Below are positions 35,526 through 44,600 of a stretch of 64,000 bases of DNA, piece after piece. The stretch covers positions 186,001 through 250,000 of the forward strand of contig NZ_LJGT01000040.1 in NCBI RefSeq assembly GCF_001751365.1, written 5' to 3'. Origin of the DNA: Streptomyces abyssalis. Its GTDB lineage: Bacteria > Actinomycetota > Actinomycetes > Streptomycetales > Streptomycetaceae. The notes below the pieces were generated by a model. The model ran no database searches, was not told where the DNA came from, and worked only from the letters and a program-made list of their open reading frames with translations. The first letter of the stretch is position 1; each line of letters begins with the position of its first letter. The position numbers and the translations under genes are program-made.

Positions 35526-36683
35526 GTGCGACGCACGGTTTTCGACGAGGATCACGAGGCGTTCCGTCAGACCATCCGTGACTTCATCCAGGCCGAGGCC
35601 GTACCCCACTACCAGGAGTGGGCCGAACAGGGGCACGTCCCGAGAGAGTTCTACAAGAAGCTGGGCGAGCTGGGCGTCTTCGGCATCGAGGTCCCCGAGG
35701 AGTACGGCGGCGCCGGTGAGGACAGCTTCAAGTTCAACGCCGTGATCACCGAGGAGTGCGCGCGCGCCGGCGTCAGCTTCGGCGGCTCCAGCGTCCATAC
35801 GGCGCTCTGCCTGCCCTACATACTCAAGTACGGGAACGAGGAGCAGAAGCAGCGCTGGCTGCCCTCCTTCGTCTCCGGCGACATGATGACCGCCATCGCG
35901 ATGACCGAGCCCGGCACCGGCTCCGACCTCGCGGGCATGAAGACCACGGCCAGGCTGTCGGAGGACGGCAAGCACTACGTGCTCAACGGCGCCAAGACCT
36001 TCATCACCGGCGGCGTGCAGGCCGACCGCGTGCTGGTCTGCTGCCGTACGTCGCCGCCCGACCCCGAGGACCGCCGCGGCGGGATCTCGATCCTCGTCGT
36101 CGACGCCAAGAGCGAGGGGTACGCGGTCGGCCGGAAGCTCGACAAGCTGGGCCTGCGCGCCTCCGACACGGCCGAACTCTCCTTCACCGACGTCAAGGTG
36201 CCGGTCGAGGACATGCTCGGCGAGCCGGGCAAGGCGTTCACCTACCTCACGCACAACCTGCCGCAGGAGCGCCTGGGCATCGCCATCGGCGCGTACGCCA
36301 TGTCGGCGGCCGCGGTGCGTTTCGCGCACGAGTACGTGAACGACCGCACTGTCTTCGGGCGTGAGGTCGCCTCGTTCCAGAACACCAAGTTCGTGCTCGC
36401 CGACTGCAAGGCCGACGTCGACGCCATGCAGGCCGTGTGCGACCGCGCGCTGGAGGCGCTGGACGCGGACGAGCTGACCGCCGCGGACGCCGCCTCGGCG
36501 AAGCTGTTCACCACCGAGCTGGCGGCCCGTGTCATCGACAAGTGCCTGCAGCTGCACGGCGGTTACGGCTACATGCTGGAGTACCCGATCGCGAGTCTGT
36601 ACGCGGACACCCGCGTATCGCGCATCTACGGCGGCACGAGCGAGGTCATGCGCTCGATCGTGGCCAAGTCGATGGGGCTCTGA
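35526..36683 (+). CDS. LCAD-type acyl-CoA dehydrogenase
   Basis: A 385-residue flavoenzyme. Blocks include AIAMTEPGTGSDLAGMKTTA, YVLNGAKTFITGG, KLGLRASDTAELSFTDVKV and QLHGGYGYMLEYPIASLY. The usual late catalytic Glu is replaced by Gly (RIYGGTSEVM), while LPQERLGIA keeps Glu (E248) where long-chain enzymes place their base. The call is therefore LCAD-like. I chose GTG 35526 because GAGGAGG ends 7 nt upstream; GTG 35520 is too close. Followed by a thioesterase gene, which also acts on acyl-CoAs. Confidence 0.9.
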   Translation: MRRTVFDEDHEAFRQTIRDFIQAEAVPHYQEWAEQGHVPREFYKKLGELGVFGIEVPEEYGGAGEDSFKFNAVITEECARAGVSFGGSSVHTALCLPYILKYGNEEQKQRWLPSFVSGDMMTAIAMTEPGTGSDLAGMKTTARLSEDGKHYVLNGAKTFITGGVQADRVLVCCRTSPPDPEDRRGGISILVVDAKSEGYAVGRKLDKLGLRASDTAELSFTDVKVPVEDMLGEPGKAFTYLTHNLPQERLGIAIGAYAMSAAAVRFAHEYVNDRTVFGREVASFQNTKFVLADCKADVDAMQAVCDRALEALDADELTAADAASAKLFTTELAARVIDKCLQLHGGYGYMLEYPIASLYADTRVSRIYGGTSEVMRSIVAKSMGL

Positions 36684-36691
36684 CGACTGTG

Positions 36692-36714
36692 ATCCGGAAC
36701 GCTTCGCTCCGGAT
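36692..36714. terminator. hairpin after LCAD-type gene
   Basis: ATCCGGA and TCCGGAT pair over a 9-nt loop 8 nt past the stop. Short stem, no T-run, so termination may be partial. Confidence 0.5.
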
Positions 36715-36765
36715 TGTGATCTGTGCCGTAACGGCGGGCAGCCCGCCGCGGGCACAATCGCCTGT

Positions 36766-37656
36766 ATGAGCCATGAACTGACGTCCCTGGTCGACCTGCT
36801 CGATCTGGAGCGGGTCGAACAGGACATCTACCGGGGCGACAGCCGGGAGGCCGTCGTCCCACGGGTGTTCGGCGGTCAGGTCGCCGCGCAGGCACTCGTC
36901 GCCGCATGCCGGACCGTGCCCGAGGGGCGGCTCCCGCACTCCCTGCACTCGTACTTCCTGCGCCCCGGCGACCCGGGCGCGCCGATCGTCTACACCGTCG
37001 ACCGCATCCGCGACGGACGGTCCTTCACCACCCGCCGGGTCGTGGCCGTCCAGCACGGGCAGCCGATCTTCCACCTCTCCAGTTCCTTCCAGACGTACGA
37101 GGAAGGGCTGGAGCACCAGGAGCCGATGCCGCAGGCCCCCGATCCCGAGACGCTGCCGACGGCCGAGGACATGATGCCCCGGTACGCCGCCCTCTTCCGC
37201 GGCTCCGACGTGCCGCAGCGGCTGATGAAGGCGCGTGCGGCCGTCGATCTGCGGTACGTGCGCGAGCCTCCGTTCGCGAGCGCCGGGGAGCCGCGGGAGC
37301 CGCGCTCGCAGGTCTGGTTCCGTACGAACGGCAAGCTGGACGGGCCGCTTGACGACCCGATGCTGCACATCTGCCTCGCCACATACGTCTCCGACATGAC
37401 GCTGCTCGACTCGGTGCTGCTGGCGCACGGCCGGGGCGGCTGGGCGGTCGGCGACGTCGTGGGGGCGAGCCTGGACCACGCGATGTGGTTCCACCGGCCC
37501 TTCCGCGCGGACGAATGGCTCCTCTACGACCAGGTCAGCCCGACGGCGCAAGGAGGACGCGGGCTCGGTCACGGCCGGATCTTCACGCGTGACGGGCGGC
37601 TGGCGGTGTCGGTGATCCAGGAGGGCGTCGTACGGGTCCCGCGCGGCCAGGAGTGA
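36766..37656 (+). CDS. tesB: acyl-CoA thioesterase II (TesB family)
   Basis: A 296-residue double-hotdog thioesterase that hydrolyses acyl-CoA to free acid and CoA. N-terminal hotdog: VPRVFGGQVAAQALVAACRT, LHSYFLRPGDP, RIRDGRSFTTRRVVAVQ. C-terminal hotdog: QVWFRTNGKL, LHICLATYVSDMTLLDSVLL (catalytic Asp), SLDHAMWFHRPFRADEWLL. No leader: a CACAAT -10-like hexamer ends 7 nt before the ATG, so the transcript may be leaderless. Ends in a convergent terminator. Confidence 0.92.
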   Translation: MSHELTSLVDLLDLERVEQDIYRGDSREAVVPRVFGGQVAAQALVAACRTVPEGRLPHSLHSYFLRPGDPGAPIVYTVDRIRDGRSFTTRRVVAVQHGQPIFHLSSSFQTYEEGLEHQEPMPQAPDPETLPTAEDMMPRYAALFRGSDVPQRLMKARAAVDLRYVREPPFASAGEPREPRSQVWFRTNGKLDGPLDDPMLHICLATYVSDMTLLDSVLLAHGRGGWAVGDVVGASLDHAMWFHRPFRADEWLLYDQVSPTAQGGRGLGHGRIFTRDGRLAVSVIQEGVVRVPRGQE

Positions 37657-37686
37657 CCGCGTGAGCGGGAGCGGCCGCGTGGCGCG

Positions 37687-37712
37687 CGGCGCACGGCACG
37701 AGCCGTGCGCCG
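37687..37712. terminator. convergent terminator between tesB and erm
   Basis: CGGCGCACGGC and GCCGTGCGCCG form an 11-bp perfect stem with a 4-nt loop (ACGA). It can serve both converging genes. Confidence 0.75.
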
Positions 37713-37721
37713 CCCGGGAGT

Positions 37722-38489
37722 TCAGCGATCGCCCAGTTCCGCGAACAGCGTGAGCCACTGGCGCGGGGTCACCAGCCCGACGGGAGCGGAGGCGTCGGCG
37801 TCAGCACGTGCGAAGGCGGCGCGGACCCGGCCCGTGCGGTGCCGCCTCGACAGCGTCGCAGCGAGCGAGCCGCCGACTCCGGTGAAGCCGTGCGCGACGA
37901 AGCCTCGGTAGGCGTGCAGCCGGTCCGGCGGCAGAAGGGGCCGGCCACGGCGTTCGATGCGCAGCACAGCCGAGTCGGTGCGCGGCACGGGTGTGAACGA
38001 CTCGCGGCCGACCCGTCCCAGCAGATGCCACTCGAACTCCGGCCAGGTGCTCACGGTCAGCAGCGGCCAGCGTCCCCGGTCGCCGGTGAACTTGCGGGCG
38101 TACTCGAGCTGGGTGAGCAGTGTGGCCGACGTCAGCTGCGGCGCGGCGAGGCACCAGCGCACGATGTCGGTGGTGCGGGAATAGGGGATGTTGCCCACCA
38201 CGGCGAACGGCTCGCGCGGTGCGTGTGCGCGCAGGAAGTCGCCGCGTACCAGGCGCAGTCCGGGCCTGTCGCCGAGGCGGCGCGAGAGGTGCGCGGCGAG
38301 TCCCGGGTCGATCTCGTACGCGATGACACGGCGGCCGCCGGTGGCCAGGTGGCGAGTCAACGCCCCTTGTCCGGCGCCGGGTTCGACGACAAGGGCGTCA
38401 GGGCGGAGCGCGCCGGCGTGGACGATGCGGCGTACGGCGGCGGTGTCGTGGAGGAAGTTCTGGGAGAGCGTCTTGCGGCGGCGTGCCAC
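37722..38489 (-). CDS. erm: Erm-type 23S rRNA adenine N6-methyltransferase
   Basis: A 255-residue SAM enzyme of the Erm family, which methylates A2058 of 23S rRNA and confers macrolide-lincosamide-streptogramin B resistance. Hallmarks: N-terminal QNFLHDTAAVRRIV, SAM motif I VVEPGAGQGALTRHLA, acidic EIDP, and catalytic NIPYSRTTDIVRW, where NIPY with TT is Erm-type rather than the KsgA NLPY. GTG 38489 follows AGAGGA by about 8 nt. Resembles intrinsic streptomycete Erms such as the Lrm/TlrD group. No antibiotic genes are in view. A 331-nt leader separates it from a small ORF. Confidence 0.87.
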   Translation of the reverse strand: MARRRKTLSQNFLHDTAAVRRIVHAGALRPDALVVEPGAGQGALTRHLATGGRRVIAYEIDPGLAAHLSRRLGDRPGLRLVRGDFLRAHAPREPFAVVGNIPYSRTTDIVRWCLAAPQLTSATLLTQLEYARKFTGDRGRWPLLTVSTWPEFEWHLLGRVGRESFTPVPRTDSAVLRIERRGRPLLPPDRLHAYRGFVAHGFTGVGGSLAATLSRRHRTGRVRAAFARADADASAPVGLVTPRQWLTLFAELGDR

Positions 38490-38820
38490 GGCGAGGTCCT
38501 CTGGTGTGTGAGGACAGGCGCGGCAACGTGCGGGTGGGCGCACGCGCGCACGGGTGTGCGACGAGTGCGGCATGCGCGACGCGAAGGTGAGCCGTACGGC
38601 GCGTTCGCGGGCATGACTCCGCCGGGCCTGTCCGGTCGATGGGGACACCGGAGGCCCTGGACACATGCCGGGGACGCGACGTGGAGACGTGAGGCAGTCG
38701 TAGGGCAGGGGCGTGCGGCGGCGGGCGGCGCGGCAGCAGACGGGCGGAACCGCCGGCACGGAAGGCCGGAGGAGACGCCGGGTGTGAGCCGGGAGCCGGA
38801 GAGCCGGAAGCCGGTGCGCC
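38490..38820 (-). other. long gap between small ORF and erm
   Basis: This 331-bp stretch is GC-rich with no convincing gene. Possible use is a leader RNA for erm, but no clear alternating stem-loops could be drawn by eye. Confidence 0.3.
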
Positions 38821-38952
38821 TCAGGCGTCCTGGCGGATGGCCAGGGCCTGGCGCCGGGCGCGCGGGCGTACGACGAGCTGGGCCCATGCCCAGCCGGTGC
38901 CACACGCGTCGGCGTGGGCACCGTTGATGATCGCCTGAGTGGCTGCGGACAT
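38821..38952 (-). CDS. putative 43-codon leaderless small ORF upstream of erm
   Basis: ATG 38952 opens a 43-codon frame with strong GC preference at third positions. The product starts MSAATQAIINGAHADACG, has a Trp/Ala core (GTGWAWAQLVV) and a basic end (RPRARRQALAIRQ). No ribosome-binding site exists, but TAGCGT (38960-38965) ends 7 nt before the ATG, fitting a leaderless mRNA. It could be an Erm leader peptide (its Arg-x-Arg stretch is reminiscent of the stall-prone leader peptides), or an independent small protein. I do not recognise the family. Confidence 0.5.
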   Translation of the reverse strand: MSAATQAIINGAHADACGTGWAWAQLVVRPRARRQALAIRQDA

Positions 38953-39057
38953 GGTCACGACGCTATGCGGAGGCGGCGGAGCGGAGCAATCGGTTTTCCC
39001 GCCCGGCGGGCGGCGGCGCGACCGTGCCCGCCGGCGCGGTCACCCGTTACCGGGCGG

Positions 39058-39861
39058 TCACGCCGTACCGGGCCGCGCCCCCGCCAGCAGGTAGGCGGTC
39101 ATGGGCTCGTAGAAGCGCGGATCGGCGACGTGGTCGTCGAGGGGAACGGTCACCTCGAGGGAGTCCTCGGCCTCGCCGAGGAACAGCGCGGGGTCGTTGC
39201 AGTCGGCGAAGCCCACGGTGTCGATGCCCTGCTCCCCGGCGTACCCCGCCCAGCCGTGGTCGGCGACGACCAGGTCGGGCGGCGCCTGCCCGGTACGCCG
39301 CAGCTCGTCCAGCACGGCGGCCATCGGATCGGGGGAGTGCGTGTGCCACAGCGACGCGGCACGCTCGTGGACCGCCACACCGCCGAACTGCACCACCACG
39401 CCTTGGTCCGTGTACGTGCCCAGCGGTACGCGGACGATGTCGCAGCCCGCGTCGTGGAGCGACTGCGCGAGCGCGCCGTGCATGTCGAGCAGTGCCCCCG
39501 GGTGCCCCGTCGCGAAGAGCACCCGCAGGCGTGCCTCCGCCGCCTTGCGCAGCTCCGCGGCCGCCCGGTCCAGGGCGCCCACCGTCAGTTCGGGGTCGAT
39601 GGTGTCCTGGCCGCTGCGGTGGTCCGGGTCGTCGACGACGCCGCAGCGCTCCGCCATCACCGCCAGCACGTCCTGCTCGTCCCGCCAGCGGTCGCCGAGT
39701 TCGAGACCGAGCCAGTAGTGCCGGTCGCCGTTGGCGAGTTTGCGGTAGTGGGACAGGTTGTTCTCGCGGGGGGTGGCCACATCACCGGCGATACGGGTGC
39801 GTACGAGGTGCTCGATCAGCTCGGATCTGGCCGGTGCGGCGGCGGGAGCGAATATGGGCAT
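39058..39861 (-). CDS. putative phosphatase family protein
   Basis: A 267-residue cytosolic protein that I recognise as a conserved Streptomyces family usually labelled phosphatase. Key stretches: [60 protein letters not shown] and [12 protein letters not shown]. Several invariant His and Asp residues suggest a metal or phosphate site, but I cannot assign a superfamily. It diverges from agmatinase; the two promoters share 160 bp. Confidence 0.65.
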   Translation of the reverse strand: MPIFAPAAAPARSELIEHLVRTRIAGDVATPRENNLSHYRKLANGDRHYWLGLELGDRWRDEQDVLAVMAERCGVVDDPDHRSGQDTIDPELTVGALDRAAAELRKAAEARLRVLFATGHPGALLDMHGALAQSLHDAGCDIVRVPLGTYTDQGVVVQFGGVAVHERAASLWHTHSPDPMAAVLDELRRTGQAPPDLVVADHGWAGYAGEQGIDTVGFADCNDPALFLGEAEDSLEVTVPLDDHVADPRFYEPMTAYLLAGARPGTA

Positions 39862-40011
39862 GCGCTCATTGTCACCCCTGAGGTACCGGGCGCCGCAGGC
39901 GTGCCCTCGGCCCGCCATGCCCCTGCCGGCACGAGTACACCTGTACGCCGCGGACAAGTCGGCTTCCCGCGGTCCCGGTTACGTCCAACGAGAGGGAGCA
40001 CTCCGGGCGTC

Positions 40012-40017
40012 TAGCCT
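40012..40017 (+). promoter_or_regulatory. -10 TAGCCT of leaderless agmatinase transcript
   Basis: TAGCCT ends 7 nt before ATG 40025, and there is no ribosome-binding site, so transcription likely begins at the ATG. Confidence 0.5.
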
Positions 40018-40024
40018 CGCGCCC

Positions 40025-41065
40025 ATGAGCACAGCCGATCAGCACGGACAGCACCAGCAGCCGGCCGCGCGGCCCGCCCCGCACCCCGAGGGGACGCCGC
40101 GGCCTGAGCCCCTCGGCCCGGTGGACAGCTCGCGCGTGCCGCGCTTCGCGGGCCCCGCCACGTTCGCGCGGCTGCCGCGCCTGGACGAGACCGGGGGCAC
40201 CGCGGACATCGCGGTCGTCGGCGTCCCCTTCGACACGGGTGTCTCCTACCGTCCCGGCGCGCGCTTCGGGGGCAACGCGATCCGCGAGGCGTCCCGGCTG
40301 CTGCGCCCGTACAACCCGGCGCAGGAGGCCGCGCCCTTCGCGCTCGCGCAGGTCGCGGACGCGGGGGACATCGCGGCGAACCCGTTCGACATCGGCGAGG
40401 CGGTGGAGACGGTGCAGGAGGCCGCCGACGGCCTGCTCGACTCCGGTGCGCGGCTGATGACGCTCGGCGGCGACCACACCATCGCCCTTCCGCTGCTGCG
40501 TTCGGTCGTACGGAAGCACGGCCCCGTCGCGCTGCTCCACTTCGACGCCCATCTGGACACCTGGGACACCTACTTCGGCGCGGCGTACACCCACGGCACC
40601 CCGTTCCGGCGGGCGTTCGAGGAGGGGCTGCTGGACACCTCGGCCGTCTCGCACGTCGGCACGCGCGGCCCGCTCTACGGCCGCAAGGACCTGGACGAGG
40701 ACGAGAGGATGGGCTTCGGCATCGTCACCTCCGCCGACGTGATGCGCCGCGGAGTCGACGAGGTCACCGACCAGCTGCGCCAGCGCGTCGGCGACAGGCC
40801 GCTCTACATCTCGGTGGACATCGACGTCCTGGACCCCGCGCACGCGCCGGGCACGGGCACCCCCGAGGCGGGCGGCCTGACCTCACGCGAACTGCTGGAG
40901 ATCATCCGGGGCCTCGCGGACTGCCGTCTCGTCTCCGCCGACCTGGTGGAGGTCGCTCCGGCCTACGACCATGCCGAGATCACTTCGGTGGCCGCCTCGC
41001 ACACGGCGTACGAACTGACCACGGTCATGGCCCGGCAGATCGCCGAGGGACGGACGGGACGCTAG
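40025..41065 (+). CDS. speB: agmatinase (ureohydrolase)
   Basis: A 346-residue binuclear Mn enzyme that hydrolyses agmatine to putrescine and urea. Metal motifs: [21 protein letters not shown], and [28 protein letters not shown] is typical of agmatinases. The first 40 residues are a Pro/Gln/His-rich extension. Related guanidinobutyrase or proclavaminate amidino hydrolase activities cannot be excluded. Matches the conserved agmatinase of this Streptomyces region. Confidence 0.92.
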   Translation: MSTADQHGQHQQPAARPAPHPEGTPRPEPLGPVDSSRVPRFAGPATFARLPRLDETGGTADIAVVGVPFDTGVSYRPGARFGGNAIREASRLLRPYNPAQEAAPFALAQVADAGDIAANPFDIGEAVETVQEAADGLLDSGARLMTLGGDHTIALPLLRSVVRKHGPVALLHFDAHLDTWDTYFGAAYTHGTPFRRAFEEGLLDTSAVSHVGTRGPLYGRKDLDEDERMGFGIVTSADVMRRGVDEVTDQLRQRVGDRPLYISVDIDVLDPAHAPGTGTPEAGGLTSRELLEIIRGLADCRLVSADLVEVAPAYDHAEITSVAASHTAYELTTVMARQIAEGRTGR

Positions 41066-41445
41066 GGGTCGCGTGTGTCCTGGGTGAACCGCGCCCATTC
41101 CAGTTCGACAAGTGGTTCGAGAGACGCACACGGGGCTGTTTCCAGCCGTATTGGGGACGGTGTGTATGCGCTTGCTTGCATACCGTGGTGGCCCGGACGA
41201 TTTCGGGTCAGGGGAACATGGCTGGTGGAAGCGGTGCGTGTGATCGCACTCACACACAGTAAGCGGTAACTGTGCGAACGTGGTTTAACACGCAACGTTA
41301 CTGAATCTGGTTGGTTCGATGTGCATCGCGTGAAAGTTCCCGACAGACTTCCCACTGCGGTCCCGCGGGATGGGGACGACACATGACGGCGACAGCGCTG
41401 GCCCTGTGGGGGGTGCCACCTGTCAGCATTCCATGGACGTCCCCG

Positions 41446-41488
41446 CCGGGGCGGCCGGGAGAGCCCCCCGCTCTCCCGGCCGCCCCGG
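41446..41488 (+). terminator. orphan 19-bp hairpin upstream of ABC exporter
   Basis: CCGGGGCGGCCGGGAGAGC, loop CCCCC, and the perfect complement form the strongest stem in the window. It lies in a 625-bp gap (41066-41690) with no large gene. Something must be transcribed into it from the left, either a small RNA or a leader; see findings. A short ORF (MTATALALWGVPP...) starting at 41383 reads through it. Confidence 0.75.
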
Positions 41489-41690
41489 TTGTCGTTTGCG
41501 GACCTACTCCCTCCGTTTCTCCTGGTCCGCGGGCCTAGGACGAAAGTCGGGTCTTCGGCCGGCATCGTCGCGCCGGGATGAAATCCCACGCGCCGGGGCG
41601 TTGAGCCTTCGTATCTCCCGCGCGCTGAGCGCGGCCAAGGGGCATCTCCCCAACGGGGCATCTCCCGCGTGCGACGGAGGCGAAGGACAC

Positions 41691-44600
41691 GTGACAACGG
41701 ACACGGGGACGGAACCGGCCGAGGACGAGCCGGACGGCCAGGACCTGCTGACCAAGGGGACTGGGCCGGGCCCTGCCAGCCCGAAGAGTCCTGGGGACCC
41801 CGACGGGCCTGACGGCCCGAAGGGCCCCGAGGGCCAGCAGGCTCCGCCTCCGCCGCCCCCGCAGGGCTGGGCCAGGCGGCTCACGGCCTACTGCTGGCGC
41901 TACAAGCGCGCCGTCGTGCTGGCGGTCGGCGCGTCGCTGGCCGGCATGGGCGTCATGGCGCTCGTGCCGCTGCTCACCAAGGTGATCATCGACGACGTGG
42001 TCGTCGGGAACGACGGCGGTCTCGCCCTGTGGATCGGGCTGCTGCTGCTCGCCGCAGCGGCCGTCTACGTCCTCACCTACGCCCGCCGGTACTACGGCGG
42101 GGGGCTCGCGCTCGACGTACAGCACGACCTGCGCACCGAGATGTACCGGGCGATCATCCGCCTCGACGGGCGCAGCCAGGACGAGCTGTCGACCGGGCAG
42201 GTCGTCGGACGCGGTACGAGCGACCTGCAGCTGGTGCAGAGCCTGCTGTTCATGCTGCCGATGATGATCGGGAACGTGCTGCTCTTCGCCGTCGCGCTCG
42301 TCGTGATGATCGTGCTCTCCCCGATGCTCACGCTCGTCTCACTCGCCGTCTTCCCCGCGCTGTGGTGGATCGCGAACCTCAGCCGGACCCGGCTCTTCCC
42401 GGCCACCTGGTATGCGCAGCAGCAGGCCGGTGCCGTCGCCTCCGTCGTCGACGGCGCGGTCACCGGGGTGCGTGTGGTGAAGGGCTTCGGGCAGGAGGAG
42501 CAGGAGAAGCGGAAGCTCCGCGACATCAGCCGCGAACTGTTCGCCGCGCGGATGCGCACCGTACGTCTCAACTCCCGCTACACGCCCGCCCTGCAGAGCG
42601 TGCCGTCCCTGGGGCAGGTCGGCATGCTGGCGCTGGGCGGCTGGATGGCGACGCGGGGGGAGATCACCCTCGGCACCTTCGTCGCGTTCTCCACGTATCT
42701 CGCGCAGCTCGTCGGGCCCGTACGGATGCTCGCGATGATGCTGACGGTCGGGCAGCAGGCGCGCGCCGGCGTCGAGCGGGTCTACGAACTCATCGACACC
42801 GAGCCGCAGATGCACGAGCGCCCGGACGCACATGAGCTGCCCGCCGACGCCGAGGCCTCCGTCGAGTTCGACGACGTCAGCTTCGGATACGAACGCCAGG
42901 ACGGGCCGGCGGACGGCCGCACCGAGGACGCCGGCGGCAGCGACGCCGCTCACGGCGGCCCCCCTGCGCCCGCCGCGCGCGGCACGGTCCTCGACGGCTT
43001 CCGGCTGCGGGTGGAGCCCGGCGAGACCGTCGCCGTCGTCGGCTCCAGCGGCAGCGGCAAGTCCACCCTGGCCATGCTGCTGCCCCGCTACTACGACGTG
43101 ACGGGCGGTGCCGTTCGGGTCGGCGGACACGACGTGCGCGATCTGACGATCGGGTCGCTCCGCTCCGCGATCGGCCTCGTACCGGAGAACAGCTTCCTCT
43201 TCTCCGACTCCATCCGCGAGAACATCGCCTACGGCTCGCCCGACGCGACGGACGAACAGATCGCCGCCGCGGCCCGCATCGCACAGGCCGACGGCTTCAT
43301 CCGCGAACTGCCCGAGGGCTACGACACCACCGTCGGCGAACAGGGCCTGACTCTCTCCGGGGGCCAGCGTCAGCGCATCGCCCTCGCCCGGGCCGTACTC
43401 ACCGATCCGCGGCTGCTGCTCCTGGACGACGCGACGTCCGCCGTCGACGCACACGTCGAGTACGAGATCCACGAGGCGCTGCGCAGCGTGATGGCAGGCC
43501 GTACGACGCTGCTCATCGCGCACAGGCAGTCCACGCTCGCCCTCGCCGACCGGATCGCCGTACTCGACCGCGGGCGCCTTGCCGACGTCGGGACGCACGA
43601 GGAACTGACGGAGCGCTGCTCGCTCTACCGGCGGCTGCTGACCGACCCCGACGAGCTGGGCGAGGTGGAACGCGACCCGGCGGGACTGGCCATGGCCGCC
43701 GGCGGCGACGGCACGGGTCACGCCAGAGGCGACGGCAGGGGCGCCGGCACATCGGCCGCGGTGGAGCCTGGCGTCACGCCCGGGCTGTGGGTGCGCGAGA
43801 AGGACTCCTCGCCGGACGAGGGCGCCACCGCCTCGGGGGGCAGCGACCTCGCCGGTGCGCAGGCGGGACGGCCCGGCGGTTTCGCCGCCGAGCTGGCCGC
43901 GATGCCCGGCAGCCCCGAACTCCTGGCCCGTGTGGCCGCGTTGCCGCCTGCCGAGGACGTACCGGAAGTCGACGAGGAGGGGGCGGAGCGCCCCGAGGAG
44001 TCCTACGGGCTGCGCCGTCTGCTGCGCGGCTTCGGCGCCGCGCTCGCGGTGGCGCTCCTCTTCGCCGCTCTCGACGCGGCGTTCGGGCTGGCGCTGCCCG
44101 TGCTGATCCGCAACGGCATCGACGACGGCGTCCAGAAGGCGGCACTCGGCGCGGTCTGGACAGCCGCCGCGCTCGCGCTCGTCGTGGTGACGGGCCAGTG
44201 GGCGGCGCAGTACGCCGCGATGCGGCTGACGGGCCGTACCGGCGAACGGGTCCTGTACGCGCTGCGGGTGAAGATCTTCGCGCAGCTTCAGCGGCTCGGA
44301 CTCGACTACTACGAGCGCCACTTGGCCGGTGCGGTCATGACCCGGATGACGACCGACGTGGACGCGCTGTCGACGTTCCTGCAGACCGGCCTCGTCACGG
44401 CCGTGGTCTCCGTCTTCACCTTCCTCGGCATCCTCATCGCGCTGTTCGTGCTCGACGTGCAGCTGGCGTTGGTCGTCTTCGCGACGCTGCCGGTCCTGAT
44501 CGTCGGGACGGTCTACTTCCGCCGCCACAGCGTCAAGGCGTACGAACTGGCGCGTGAGCGCGTCAGTGTCGTCAACGCCGACCTTCAGGAGTCCGTCGCG

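Noticed and set aside
37722..38489. KsgA/RsmA 16S rRNA dimethylase
   Set aside because: Motif IV is NIPYSRTT and the domain order is Erm-type; KsgA has NLPYN and sits elsewhere in these genomes.
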